From contig NZ_JAPWKB010000008.1 of NCBI RefSeq assembly GCF_028283785.1, positions 272,788 to 336,787 on the forward strand: a stretch of 64,000 nucleotides of DNA, read 5' to 3'. Every line of letters begins with the position of its first letter. Within the stretch, counting starts at the first letter, position 1. The position numbers and the translations under genes were made by a program. Under the pieces are notes generated by a model. It saw only the letters and a program-made list of their open reading frames with translations. It did not search any database and was not told where the DNA came from. This document shows positions 52,625-61,307 of this stretch, piece by piece. The stretch comes from Paraburkholderia sp. Lineage in GTDB: Bacteria > Pseudomonadota > Gammaproteobacteria > Burkholderiales > Burkholderiaceae.

Positions 52625-53476
52625 TCAGCCCTTGCTCGCGCCGAACGTCAGTCCGGCGACAAAATGTTTTTGCATCGCGAAGAACATCAGCACCGACGGC
52701 AACGCGGCCAGTACCGATCCCGCCGCAACGAGATTCCACGCGGTCGTCCATTGACCCTTCAATGCCGCGACACCGACGGTGATCGGCGCGGCATCGTCGC
52801 CTTGCGTCAGGCACAGCGCCCAGAAGTAGTCGTTCCACACGAACGTGAACACCAGAATGCCGAGCGCGGCAAGCGCGGGACGGATCAGCGGCAGCACGAT
52901 CCGCGCGTAGATGGTCCATTCGCTCGCGCCTTCGACGCGCGCCGCTTCGATCAGCTCGAACGGCAACTGCTTGATGAAGTTGCGCAGGAACAGCGTGCAA
53001 AAGCCGGTCTGAAACGACACATGGAAAATCACCATTGCCCAGACGGTGTTGAACAGTCCGAACTTCAGCGCCATGTCGCGGACCGGAATCATCAGGATCT
53101 GGATCGGCACGAAGTTGCCCGCGACGAACGCGAACAGCACGGCGGTGTTGCCGGGAAAGCGATACGTCGCCAGCGCGAAGCCCGCCATCGAAGCAAGCAG
53201 GATCGCGCCGAGCACCGACGGCACCGTGATCAGCACGCTATTGGCGAAGTAGTGGAGCATCGGCGTCTGCGTGAGCGCCGCGCCGTAGTTTTCGATCAGC
53301 GCGAAATGCTTCGGCCACGTCCAGTAATCGCCGCGCGACAGTTCGTCCGACGAGCGGATCGAGGTGACGAGCACGGCGAGCATCGGCAGCAGCCAGATCA
53401 CCAGCGCGAGCGGCAGCGACGCTTTGTACAGCATGCGTGGAAGGGGTTTCCAGCGTTCGACGGGAAGCGGATACAT
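52625..53476 (-). CDS. Sugar ABC transporter permease, MalG type
   Basis: A 283-residue inner-membrane protein with six membrane segments and the CUT1 permease coupling loop EAARVEGASEWTIYARIVLPLIRPAL. It ends in FFAMQKHFVAGLTFGASKG, a typical MalG-type C-terminus that contacts the ATPase. The start at 53476 (GGAG upstream) lies 19 bp after the previous permease; the frame is open further but overlaps that gene. It pairs with the MalF-like permease to import an oligo-galactoside. Confidence 0.92.
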   Translation of the reverse strand: MYPLPVERWKPLPRMLYKASLPLALVIWLLPMLAVLVTSIRSSDELSRGDYWTWPKHFALIENYGAALTQTPMLHYFANSVLITVPSVLGAILLASMAGFALATYRFPGNTAVLFAFVAGNFVPIQILMIPVRDMALKFGLFNTVWAMVIFHVSFQTGFCTLFLRNFIKQLPFELIEAARVEGASEWTIYARIVLPLIRPALAALGILVFTFVWNDYFWALCLTQGDDAAPITVGVAALKGQWTTAWNLVAAGSVLAALPSVLMFFAMQKHFVAGLTFGASKG

Positions 53477-53495
53477 GATGCGTGACTCCGTGATT

Positions 53496-54401
53496 TCAGC
53501 GTTCTTCGCGCAGCATGCGGCGCAGATGGAACACGATGTAGACGAGCATGATCGCGAACAGCACCACGGCAATCGACGCCGAATAGCCTTCGCGGTAGTA
53601 CTTGATCGCCTGGTCGTACATGTAATAGGCCAGCACGGTCGAGCTGTCGAAAGGACCGCCGCCGCTCATCACCGCAATCAGGTCGAAACTGCGCAACGCG
53701 CCGATGATCGTCAGCACGACCGCCATGAAGGTGGCCGGACGAAGCTGCGGCAGGATCACGTGCCACAACAGCTTCAGACCTTTCGCGCCTTCCATGCGCG
53801 CGGCTTCGACCACTTCCGGATTGATCGCGGTGAGGCCGGTCAGATACAGCACCATGCAGAACGGCGTCTGCGGCCATAACGCGGCGAAGATGATGCCGAG
53901 CGTCACCGTGTGCGGATCGCCGAGCACCGGAATGCCGTGTCCGACGAAGACCTTCAGCAAGCCGAAGGTCGGGTCGTAAAACCAGCTGAAGACCAGCCCG
54001 ACCACCACGCCCGACAACACGAACGGCGCGAAGAACAGCGACTTCACGAGTCGCATGCCGCGCATTTTCTGGTTCAGGTACAGCGCGAAAATCAGTCCGA
54101 GCGGCGGTGCGAGCAGGAAGAACGCGAGCCACAGCAGATTGTTCTTGAGCGCGGTGTAGAAGGTGTCGGTGTGGAACAGTTCGATGTAGTTATCGAAGCC
54201 GACAAAGCTCTTCGGCGTCATGCCGTCCCAGTTATAAAAACTGAGCGAGATGCTGCTGATAATCGGGTAGAGCACGCACAACGTGAACAGCGCGCAGCCC
54301 GGTAACAGAAAGAAAAATGCCGCACGATTCTGCCGGCGACGGGTCGTCCAGACGCGACGCTGCCGCGCCGCAGGCAGGCGGCTCGCAATGGGATGAGACA
54401 T
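53496..54401 (-). CDS. Sugar ABC transporter permease, MalF type
   Basis: A 301-residue permease with six membrane segments. An Arg-rich N-terminus (RRRQNRAAFFFLLPGCALFT) leads into TM1. The coupling motif is EAARMEGAKGLKLLWHVILPQLRP, and FVGFDNYIELF is the periplasmic segment common to CUT1 MalF-like proteins. It follows the binding-protein gene after an 84-bp spacer that carries a hairpin, and precedes the MalG-type permease by 19 bp. Confidence 0.92.
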   Translation of the reverse strand: MSHPIASRLPAARQRRVWTTRRRQNRAAFFFLLPGCALFTLCVLYPIISSISLSFYNWDGMTPKSFVGFDNYIELFHTDTFYTALKNNLLWLAFFLLAPPLGLIFALYLNQKMRGMRLVKSLFFAPFVLSGVVVGLVFSWFYDPTFGLLKVFVGHGIPVLGDPHTVTLGIIFAALWPQTPFCMVLYLTGLTAINPEVVEAARMEGAKGLKLLWHVILPQLRPATFMAVVLTIIGALRSFDLIAVMSGGGPFDSSTVLAYYMYDQAIKYYREGYSASIAVVLFAIMLVYIVFHLRRMLREER

Positions 54402-54431
54402 GATCGGGCCTCGCTAGGGTCGAAGGCGGGG

Positions 54432-54479
54432 CGCGCCGGTTGCGCGCGGTAAAGCAGCACAACCACGACAACCGGCGCG
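54432..54479 (-). other. Intercistronic hairpin between binding protein and permease genes
   Basis: An 11-bp perfect stem, CGCGCCGGTTG (54432-54442) with CAACCGGCGCG (54469-54479), loop 26 nt, in the spacer downstream of the binding-protein gene. Such structures (as between malE and malF) stabilise upstream mRNA and reduce downstream expression, giving more binding protein than permease. Confidence 0.6.
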
Positions 54480-54485
54480 ACAGGA

Positions 54486-55739
54486 TTACTGCTTGTAGAT
54501 GCGCTTGCGGGTCGTTTCCAGGCGCGCGAGGATGCTGTCCAGTTGCGACGGATCGCTATAGAACTGCTGCATCGCCTTCATGCCTTCGTCGGCCATTTCC
54601 TTGGTCATGTCGCGGTCGTAGAACTGCGCGATGCCGCCCTTCGTGTTCGCCAGAATCGTGAAGCCCACTTTCGAAATCGGATCTTCAGGTTCGGCGGACT
54701 GGCTGTTCGACGGCAACTGGCCCCAGCCGTGTGCGAGATCGGCATTGATCTCCGGCTTTTCCATGAACGCGAGCAGACGATGCGCGTCGGCCTTGTTCTT
54801 GGCCTTCGCCGGAATCAGCAGCACGTTGACCGGACCGTCTTCCGCCATCGCGACGTTCGGATCGATCACCGGGAAGCGGAAAAAGCTGGTGTCCGCCTTC
54901 GATGCAGCCGGAATGCTGGCCGAGAAGAACGTGCCCATCAGCATCATCGCGGCCTTGCCGTTGACGAGGAACGGCGCGATCGAATCGAGGTCGTACGACA
55001 GCGCGTTATCGATAAAGTATTTGTCGTCGATCAGCGTCTTCCACGCCGTGTAGACCTTCTTCACGCGGGCGTCGGTGTACGGAATCTGACCGGACATCAA
55101 CTGCTGGTGAAACGCGTTGCCGTTGATCCGCAGGTCGAGATAATCGAACCACGCGGCGAGCGTCCAGCTGTCGCGCGCGGCGACGGCAATCGGCGCGACG
55201 CCGCTTGCTTTCAGCTTTTTGCACGCGTCGAGGAATTCATTCCAGGTCTTCGGTTCCGACTTGATGCCGGCCTTGTCGAACAGATCCTTGCGATAGAAAA
55301 AGCCATACGCGTCGTAGCCGAGCGGCGCCGCGTACTGCTTGCCCTTGAACGTCGACGCCTCTTTCACCGACGCATATTGTTGCGACCAGCCGTTCTTGCT
55401 CCAGTCGGGGGTCAGGTCGTCGAGCAGGCCGCGCTGCGCGTAATACGCCATGCGCTCGCCGTCGTGCCACGACACGACGTCAGGCGGATCGGTGGCGAGC
55501 CAGCCGCCCATCTGCACCTTGTACGCTTCCTCGGTGACGTAGGTCACTTTCAGATCGACGTCGGGATTGGCTTTCTTGAACTTGTCGAATGCGTCTTGCC
55601 ACGTCGAGCGCTGGTTGCCGCGCGCGGACACGTTGACGTTGAGCGTCGCCGCGTCGACTGCGGCGCTCGACATCACGGCCGTCACGACGGCGACTGCCGC
55701 CGAGATGCGAGCCAATCGGCGAAACCGGTTTGCGATCAT
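54486..55739 (-). CDS. Sugar ABC transporter periplasmic binding protein
   Basis: A 417-residue extracellular solute-binding protein family 1 member. Signal peptide 1-29 (VAVVTAVMSSAAVDA), then LNVNVSARGNQRSTWQDAFDK, PDVVSWHDGERMAYYAQRGL, KQYAAPLGYDAYGFFYRKDL and AAMMLMGTFFSASIPAAS, all typical of CUT1 binding proteins (lobe 1, hinge, lobe 2). The start at 55739 has GGAG upstream; the open frame to 55910 overlaps the ATPase gene. The next enzyme gene, GH42, suggests galactosides as ligand (inference). Confidence 0.9.
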   Translation of the reverse strand: MIANRFRRLARISAAVAVVTAVMSSAAVDAATLNVNVSARGNQRSTWQDAFDKFKKANPDVDLKVTYVTEEAYKVQMGGWLATDPPDVVSWHDGERMAYYAQRGLLDDLTPDWSKNGWSQQYASVKEASTFKGKQYAAPLGYDAYGFFYRKDLFDKAGIKSEPKTWNEFLDACKKLKASGVAPIAVAARDSWTLAAWFDYLDLRINGNAFHQQLMSGQIPYTDARVKKVYTAWKTLIDDKYFIDNALSYDLDSIAPFLVNGKAAMMLMGTFFSASIPAASKADTSFFRFPVIDPNVAMAEDGPVNVLLIPAKAKNKADAHRLLAFMEKPEINADLAHGWGQLPSNSQSAEPEDPISKVGFTILANTKGGIAQFYDRDMTKEMADEGMKAMQQFYSDPSQLDSILARLETTRKRIYKQ

Positions 55740-55837
55740 GCTTGTCTCCTTGACTACTTTCTGACTGCTGTTAGCCGCCGGCGTGCTGCCGACGGTCGTA
55801 AAGCCGGCTCTATGGCCGGGTTCCCTGCTTCGCTCGA

Positions 55838-56977
55838 TCAGGCGGCGGCGAGCGTCGTTTCGCGGATCGTGCGCGGTACCGCGAGGCCGTCGGCGTCGAA
55901 TACGTGGCACGCGTCGGCGGGAATGTGGAGTACAACGCGTTCGCCCGCGCGCATCGACGCGTCGCCCGGCGCTTTCGCGACCAGCGTGCCGCTCGTGTGG
56001 TCGGCGTGAATATAGCTGTGTTCGCCGAGGCGTTCAGTCAACGCGGTCGCGCATTGAATCGACTGGTCGTCGCCGCTCAGACGAAGATGCTCGGGCCGCA
56101 CGCCGAGCGTGACCGGCTGGCCGCGTTGCAGACGCTGGCCATCGACATGCGCGACGATGCTTTCGCCGCTTTTCGCGAGCGTCAGCGTCACGCTGCCCAG
56201 TTCGATCGACGCGACCGTCGCGTCGATGAAATTCATCCGCGGCGAACCGATAAAGCCGGCCACGAAGCGCGATTTGGGATGGTGATAGAGATCGAGCGGG
56301 GCGCCGATCTGCGCGATGCTGCCGAAGCGCTCGGCGTCGGCGCCGGCGTGCAGCAGCACGATCTTGTCGGCGAGCGTCATTGCTTCGACCTGATCGTGCG
56401 TCACGTAGACCACGCTGGCGTCGGAGAAACGCTGATGCAGCCGCGCGATTTCGATCCGCGTCTGGCCGCGCAATGCAGCGTCGAGGTTCGATAGCGGTTC
56501 GTCGAACAGAAACACGCCGGGCTCGCGGACGATCGCGCGTCCGATCGCGACGCGCTGCCGTTGTCCGCCCGACAACGCTTTCGGATGACGGTCGAGCAGC
56601 GTGTCGAGTTGCAGGATACGCGCGGCTTCGTGCACCTTCTTCTGGATTTCGTCCTTCGGCGTTTTGGCAAGCTTCAGACCGAACGCCATGTTGTCGAACA
56701 CCGTCATGTGCGGGAACAGCGCGTAGCTCTGGAACACCATCGCGACGCCGCGCGCGGCGGACGGCACATCGTTCATCGGACGGCCGTCGATGCGCAATTC
56801 GCCTTCGGTCAGATCTTCGAGACCGGCGATGATCCGCAACAACGTGGACTTGCCGCAGCCCGACGGGCCAAGGAAAACGCAAAATTCGTGTCGCCCGATC
56901 TCCAGGCTCAACCGGCGAATCACCGGTGCGTGATCGCCATACGCCTTCTGCACATTCGTGAGACTGATCGCAGCCAT
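55838..56977 (-). CDS. Sugar ABC transporter ATP-binding protein (UgpC/MalK type)
   Basis: A 379-residue ATPase. Walker A GPSGCGKST (37-45), Q-loop VFQSYALFPHMTVFDNMAFG, signature LSGGQRQRVAIGRAI, Walker B VFLFDEPLSNLDA, switch His in VYVTHDQVEAM. A C-terminal TOBE/MalK regulatory domain (~240-370) includes LGVRPEHLRL. It is the first gene of the operon, with a GGAGGC ribosome site and a LacI-type operator directly upstream. The order ATPase, binding protein, permease, permease, GH42 is unusual only in having the ATPase first. Confidence 0.93.
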   Translation of the reverse strand: MAAISLTNVQKAYGDHAPVIRRLSLEIGRHEFCVFLGPSGCGKSTLLRIIAGLEDLTEGELRIDGRPMNDVPSAARGVAMVFQSYALFPHMTVFDNMAFGLKLAKTPKDEIQKKVHEAARILQLDTLLDRHPKALSGGQRQRVAIGRAIVREPGVFLFDEPLSNLDAALRGQTRIEIARLHQRFSDASVVYVTHDQVEAMTLADKIVLLHAGADAERFGSIAQIGAPLDLYHHPKSRFVAGFIGSPRMNFIDATVASIELGSVTLTLAKSGESIVAHVDGQRLQRGQPVTLGVRPEHLRLSGDDQSIQCATALTERLGEHSYIHADHTSGTLVAKAPGDASMRAGERVVLHIPADACHVFDADGLAVPRTIRETTLAAA

Positions 56978-56988
56978 GCCGCCTCCAG

Positions 56989-57057
56989 ATTTAAGCGCTT
57001 AAATTTTTGGTAAGAAAAAAGACAGCCCTTGTACAACGGGCATTTAAGCGCTTAAAT
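56989..57057. promoter_or_regulatory. Twin LacI-family operators
   Basis: Two identical 16-bp perfect palindromes, ATTTAAGCGCTTAAAT, at 56989-57004 and 57042-57057, 53 bp apart centre to centre (about five helical turns). They lie between the ABC operon and a divergent lacI-type gene. The first is just upstream of the operon's ribosome site. The central CG and symmetric half-sites are typical of LacI/GalR operators. A weak promoter (TTGTAC / TTACCA, minus) may lie between them. Confidence 0.85.
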
Positions 57058-57173
57058 TCGGGAATGTTGAAGAAAGGCATGATGAGCGTCTCCGGAGTAT
57101 TTTCGAGAAAGTTAGCAATTCCGGATCGCCTATGCAAGATATGAATCGCCGTCCCTGAATATGGGAATACAAG

Positions 57174-58187
57174 ATGGTCACACTGGCTGAAGTTGCCAAA
57201 CATGCAAAAGTCACCGCCGCGACGGTGTCGAACGTGCTGCGCAATCGCGACAAGGTGCGGCCCGAAACCGTCGAACGCGTGCTGAAAGCGATCACCGAAC
57301 TGGGCTACCGGCCGAACCTCAATGCGCGTGCATTGGCCGAAGGCCGTTCGTCGACGCTGGCGTTGATGTTGTCGAATATTTCGAACCCGTTCTATCCGGA
57401 GTTCGTCGCGGCGGCCGAGCGCGCGGCGCGGCGTACCGGGCACTTCCTGATGGTCTGCAATACCGACGACGACGCCGAGATCGGGCGCGCGTATCTGAAC
57501 CAGATTGCGGGCACGCTCGCCGACGGCGTGTTGGTGATGAACACCGATATCGCGATCAACGAGTTGTGCGCGTCGGCGCTGCATCGTGCGCCGATTCTGC
57601 TGGCGATGTGGGAACACCCGGAAGCGCCGCCCGCGTTGCCGTGCGTTGCCGTCGATTTCGCGCATGCGGGCGCGCTGGCCGCGAAGCATCTGCTCGAACT
57701 CGGGCACCGGAAAATCGGCATGTTGATCGGCGACGGGTGCGGCGGTTTGCAGGATGCGCGCTCGAACGGTTTTCGCGCGGTGATGCACGACGCGGGCGTC
57801 GAAACCGACGCGGCCGCGGTGCTGCAAATCCGCGATTCGATCGATGCCGGTTATGCGGCGTGCATGCAGTTGATGGCGAACGCGCCGCACCTGAGCGCGA
57901 TCTTCGCGACCAACGATCTACTGGCGATCGGCGCGGCGCAGGCGTTGATGACGATGGGTCGGGTCGTGCCCGACGACGTGTCGGTGATCGGCATCACGGA
58001 CATTCAGCTGGCGCATCAGGTGCATCCGGCATTGACCACCGTTGCAATCAACACGACCGCGATTGCGGATCTGTCGGTGGCGCGGTTGATCCAGTTGATC
58101 CAGCAACCGGCGCAACCGCCGTCGATGGTGATCGCGCCATTGCCGGAACTGGTGGTGCGTGCTTCGACGCGGCAATGGCGGCCCTGA
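57174..58187 (+). CDS. LacI-family transcriptional regulator of the galactoside operon
   Basis: A 337-residue LacI/GalR repressor. The N-terminal HTH and hinge are TLAEVAKHAKVTAATVSNVL and YRPNLNARALAEGRS; the periplasmic-binding-protein-like core (~60-330) includes GVLVMNTDIAINEL and AIFATNDLLAIGAAQALM. It is divergent from the sugar ABC/GH42 operon, with two identical palindromes between, which it should bind. The inducer is probably a galactoside or its breakdown product. GGGAA precedes the ATG. Confidence 0.92.
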   Translation: MVTLAEVAKHAKVTAATVSNVLRNRDKVRPETVERVLKAITELGYRPNLNARALAEGRSSTLALMLSNISNPFYPEFVAAAERAARRTGHFLMVCNTDDDAEIGRAYLNQIAGTLADGVLVMNTDIAINELCASALHRAPILLAMWEHPEAPPALPCVAVDFAHAGALAAKHLLELGHRKIGMLIGDGCGGLQDARSNGFRAVMHDAGVETDAAAVLQIRDSIDAGYAACMQLMANAPHLSAIFATNDLLAIGAAQALMTMGRVVPDDVSVIGITDIQLAHQVHPALTTVAINTTAIADLSVARLIQLIQQPAQPPSMVIAPLPELVVRASTRQWRP

Positions 58188-58244
58188 CGCCGCGTCGTTG
58201 CGGACCGGGTTGCGGGCGGATCTGCTGCCGGATCTGCTGCCGGA

Positions 58245-58976
58245 TCATTTCCCGCCGACGTGGATGATCGCTTCCGCGAATTGCTCGACGTAGACCGGCG
58301 ACGCGTCGCTCACGGCCCAGTAGATCATCCCGTCGTGCTGCCATTCGACCAGCGCGTAACCTTCGGCCGAGCGCGTGACCGTCGGTGCATTCGGCGCGGC
58401 CGGCGGGTTCGACGCACCGCGCGCGGCCGGGAACACATACAGGTCGATCGGATGCTTCAGATAGCGGTAGATCAGCACCGCCACCGCACGATGATCGACA
58501 TAGTCGAGCCGTCCGCCGACCAGCGGAAAACCTTGCGCGGCCGGATCGACGACGGGCGGCGCGTAATCGATGCGGCCGTTGAACCACGGCTTCACCGTGT
58601 GTTGATCGGTGGACACGACATCGATCGCACGATCCGACATCAACGCGCGCACGTGACTCGCGACGATCTCCTGTGCGACGTCGCTACCGTCGCCGCCGCC
58701 GCGATGCTGAAGTACCGGCAGCGCGAGCAGAACGAGGCTTGCCAGCAGCGCGCCGAACGCCATGCCGACCACGCCGCCGCCGATCCACGGCAGGCGGAAT
58801 CCGCCACCGCCACGCGGGCCGCGCAATGCGTCGCGCCAGCCGCCACGCGGTTCGGTCCGCGCCGTGTCGTCGCGTAATCCGGCCCGCACCTGTTCGCGCA
58901 AATAAGCGGGCGCGCGCTCGTACAGGGCGCCGTCGTGCAGCGTCTGTTCCAGCGAGGAAGTGCGCCTAGTTTCCAT
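58245..58976 (-). CDS. Anti-sigma factor, membrane-bound
   Basis: A 243-residue single-pass membrane protein. Cytoplasmic residues 1-65 include a short helical segment (LEQTLHDGALYERAPAYLRE), then a membrane helix (~66-89, GGGVVGMAFGALLASLVLLAL), then a ~150-residue periplasmic domain ending VYVEQFAEAIIHVGGK. The start overlaps the sigma gene's stop by 11 bp, strongly indicating an anti-sigma partner. No His-x3-Cys-x2-Cys zinc motif is visible, so it is not a ZAS-type anti-sigma. The periplasmic domain may sense the signal. Confidence 0.82.
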   Translation of the reverse strand: METRRTSSLEQTLHDGALYERAPAYLREQVRAGLRDDTARTEPRGGWRDALRGPRGGGGFRLPWIGGGVVGMAFGALLASLVLLALPVLQHRGGGDGSDVAQEIVASHVRALMSDRAIDVVSTDQHTVKPWFNGRIDYAPPVVDPAAQGFPLVGGRLDYVDHRAVAVLIYRYLKHPIDLYVFPAARGASNPPAAPNAPTVTRSAEGYALVEWQHDGMIYWAVSDASPVYVEQFAEAIIHVGGK

Positions 58977-59574
58977 GACGGGATTTCTCCGGGTCGGTGG
59001 GCGGCGCCTTGACGAGGCGCACGCCGGTTCCATGCGGGCCGTTGTTTTGCGCTGCGCGCACAGCGGTGGCGAGTAGCGCCCGCGCCCGCGACAGCCGCGA
59101 CATCACGGTGCCGATCGGAATCCCGACGACGGCCGCGACCTCGCGATAACTCATGTCCTCCAGTTCGCGCAACACCAGCACTTCGCGATACTCGACCGCG
59201 AGCGTGCGCAGCGCGTCGCGCACCAGTTCGATTTCGTCGTGACGCACCGCGAGCGTTTCCGGATTGCTCTCCGGCGCATCGCTCCACGCCGCGTCGATAT
59301 CGCCGTGGACGGCTTCGTCGAACGACGTGTTCTGACCGTGTTGCGCGCGCCGGTTCCACTCGGTGAACCACGTGTTGCGCACGATCGCGAGCAGCCACGC
59401 GCGCGGCGTGTCGCCCGAGTAGCCGTCGAAATAGCGCAGCGCGCGCAAATACGCTTCCTGCACCAGATCGTCGGCATCGGCGCGCGTGCCGCTCAACCAG
59501 CGCGCGAGGTTATACGCCGAGTCCAGATACGGCAGCATCAATTCCTCGAAACGCGCGGACGCTTGTCGTCCCAT
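58966..59574 (-). CDS. ECF-type RNA polymerase sigma factor
   Basis: A 202-residue sigma70-family ECF protein: region 2 (~15-80, DADDLVQEAYLRALRYFDGY, TPRAWLLAIVRNTWF) and region 4 (~130-185, EYREVLVLRELEDMSYREVA, GIPIGTVMSRLSRARALL). The start at 59574 has AGGAG upstream; the long open frame to 59730 is not coding in my view. It forms an operon with the overlapping anti-sigma and is divergent from a metallophosphoesterase/cupredoxin pair, the likely regulon. Confidence 0.92.
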   Translation of the reverse strand: MGRQASARFEELMLPYLDSAYNLARWLSGTRADADDLVQEAYLRALRYFDGYSGDTPRAWLLAIVRNTWFTEWNRRAQHGQNTSFDEAVHGDIDAAWSDAPESNPETLAVRHDEIELVRDALRTLAVEYREVLVLRELEDMSYREVAAVVGIPIGTVMSRLSRARALLATAVRAAQNNGPHGTGVRLVKAPPTDPEKSRHGN

Positions 59575-59737
59575 CGGCGGTTCTCCTGGGTGCGAATCCC
59601 GGGCGCGAATCGTCGCGTCCGGCTGCTGGTTCAGATACCGGCGACGCGGCGTTTTTATTCCCGCTTTCACCCTTTGCGCCCAACAAATATAGGCCGAATA
59701 AAGCGGTGTCGGCGCGGGTTTTAAGGGCAAGGGCGGT

Positions 59738-59752
59738 CGCGTTCCGAACGCG
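59738..59752. promoter_or_regulatory. Dyad between sigma and phosphoesterase genes
   Basis: CGCGTTC-C-GAACGCG, a perfect 7-bp inverted repeat around one base, in the divergent region. It contains GAAC on each strand, as in ECF -35 elements (GGAAC on the minus strand), so it could hold back-to-back ECF promoter elements. The matching -10 elements are not clear to me. Confidence 0.35.
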
Positions 59753-59814
59753 TGCGGCCGGCCCTTCGATCCCTATGGATTCCCCGAACCCGCTGATCCG
59801 ACCCGGAGCGCATC

Positions 59815-60825
59815 ATGACCGATTTTTCCGAACCCGCCGACACGCCGAAGCTCGTTGATTCATCCACGCCCGACAACGCCGCCGCGTCGTCGCTCGACGA
59901 CCACGGCGCCCGCCGGCGCACGGTACTCAGCTGCATGGCGTGGGCCGGCGCAGGCGTGGTCTGGACGCTGTCCGGCGGCATTCCCGGCTCGAAGCTGATC
60001 AATGGCATCGGCGCTGCGCAGGCCGCTGAAAACGACCGTCACGCGTTCTCGTTCGTGCAGATCAGCGATAGCCATATCGGTTTCAGCAAAGACCCGAATC
60101 TCGATCCCGCCAGCACGCTCGAAGCGGCGATTTCGAAAATCCAGGCGATGCCGTCGAAACCCGCGTTCATGATCCACACCGGCGATATCAGTCATCTGTC
60201 GAAACCCGACGAATTCGATGCCGCTTCGCAAATCGTCAACACCGCGCGGCTCGACGTGCATTACGTGCCGGGCGAACACGACGTGCTGGTCGAAGGCGGG
60301 CAGTCGTATTTCGAGCGCTTCGGCGGACGTGGCAAAAGCAAGTGGTACAGCTTCGATCAGGGCGGCGTGCATTTCGTGGGACTGGTCAACGTGCTCGATC
60401 TGCATGGCGGCGGACTCGGCTTTCTCGGCGACGAGCAGCTTGGGTGGTTGCAGCAGGATCTGAAACCGCTGTCGTCGAGTACGCCGCTGGTGGTGTTCGC
60501 GCATATCCCGCTGTGGTCGCTGTATCCGCAATGGGGTTGGGGCACCGACGACAGTGCGCGCGCGCTGTCGATGATGAAGCGCTTCGGTTCGGTGACGGTG
60601 CTGAACGGACATGTGCATCAGGTCGCGCAGAAAGTGGAAGGCGAGATGCATTTCTACAGCGCGCTTTCGACCGCGTTTCCGCAGCCCGCGCCGGGCGCGG
60701 CCGCCGGCCCCGGTCCGATGAAAGTTCCTGCGGATACGTTGCGCTCGATGCTGGGTTTGCGCTCCGTGAGTTACGTGCCGGGACAAGGCGAACTGGCGAT
60801 CGTCGATACCCGGCTGGCGTCGTGA
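59815..60825 (+). CDS. Exported metallophosphoesterase
   Basis: A 336-residue calcineurin-like phosphoesterase. The N-terminus is a long polar segment, then an RRRTVLSC twin-Arg-like motif (33-40) and a hydrophobic stretch, so Tat export or membrane anchoring is likely. Metal motifs: ISDSHIG (Asp85, His87), HTGDISH (Asp124), VPGEHDV, FAHIPLW and NGHVHQ. The third motif is normally GNH[DE]; here Glu154 replaces the Asn, which may change metal binding. The cupredoxin gene follows after 46 bp. Divergent from the ECF sigma operon. Confidence 0.85.
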   Translation: MTDFSEPADTPKLVDSSTPDNAAASSLDDHGARRRTVLSCMAWAGAGVVWTLSGGIPGSKLINGIGAAQAAENDRHAFSFVQISDSHIGFSKDPNLDPASTLEAAISKIQAMPSKPAFMIHTGDISHLSKPDEFDAASQIVNTARLDVHYVPGEHDVLVEGGQSYFERFGGRGKSKWYSFDQGGVHFVGLVNVLDLHGGGLGFLGDEQLGWLQQDLKPLSSSTPLVVFAHIPLWSLYPQWGWGTDDSARALSMMKRFGSVTVLNGHVHQVAQKVEGEMHFYSALSTAFPQPAPGAAAGPGPMKVPADTLRSMLGLRSVSYVPGQGELAIVDTRLAS

Positions 60826-60871
60826 TCGCGTCGGCTCACGCCTATCCGGACCCACAAAACAGGAGCTTCCG

Positions 60872-61231
60872 ATGAACATGTCCCGTCTGTTTCAACACGC
60901 GCTGATGCGCACCGTCTGCCCGGCATTGATCGCGTGCGCGACGGTGGCGACGGCACCGATCGCGCAGGCACAATCGGTGCCGAATACGGTGGTGATCGAC
61001 AATTTCACGTTCAATCCGCCGGTGCTGCACGTCAGCGCCGGCTCGACCGTGACCTGGCAGAATCACGACGACATGCCGCATATGATCGTCAGCAGCGCGA
61101 CGCCGCGCGCGTTTTCGTCGCCGCCCGTCGATTCCGGCGAGCACTACACGACGACCTTCGCAAAACCCGGCACCTACGCTTATTTCTGCTCGATGCATCC
61201 CCGGATGACCGGCACCGTCATCGTCAAATAG
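60872..61231 (+). CDS. Cupredoxin (plastocyanin/amicyanin-like)
   Basis: A 119-residue secreted type I copper protein. Signal peptide to about residue 34 (PIAQAQ), then a beta-barrel with VVIDNFTFNPPVLHVSAGST. The copper ligands are His70 (DDMPH), Cys106, His109 and Met112 (YFCSMHPRMTG), a complete set. These small cupredoxins carry electrons in the periplasm. It is in one operon with the metallophosphoesterase and likely under the divergent ECF sigma; such sets suggest an envelope oxidative or copper stress response (inference). Confidence 0.9.
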   Translation: MNMSRLFQHALMRTVCPALIACATVATAPIAQAQSVPNTVVIDNFTFNPPVLHVSAGSTVTWQNHDDMPHMIVSSATPRAFSSPPVDSGEHYTTTFAKPGTYAYFCSMHPRMTGTVIVK

Positions 61232-61307
61232 TCATTTTTTTCAAAGTGATTTCAACGTGATTTCGGTAGGGTTTCAATCTGGAATGTCGCTTGACGCGTG
61301 TTCAATC

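Noticed and set aside
58205..58245. Tandem repeat of GGATCTGCTGCC after the lacI-type gene
   Set aside because: Only two adjacent copies of 12 bp; a chance slip rather than a functional repeat.
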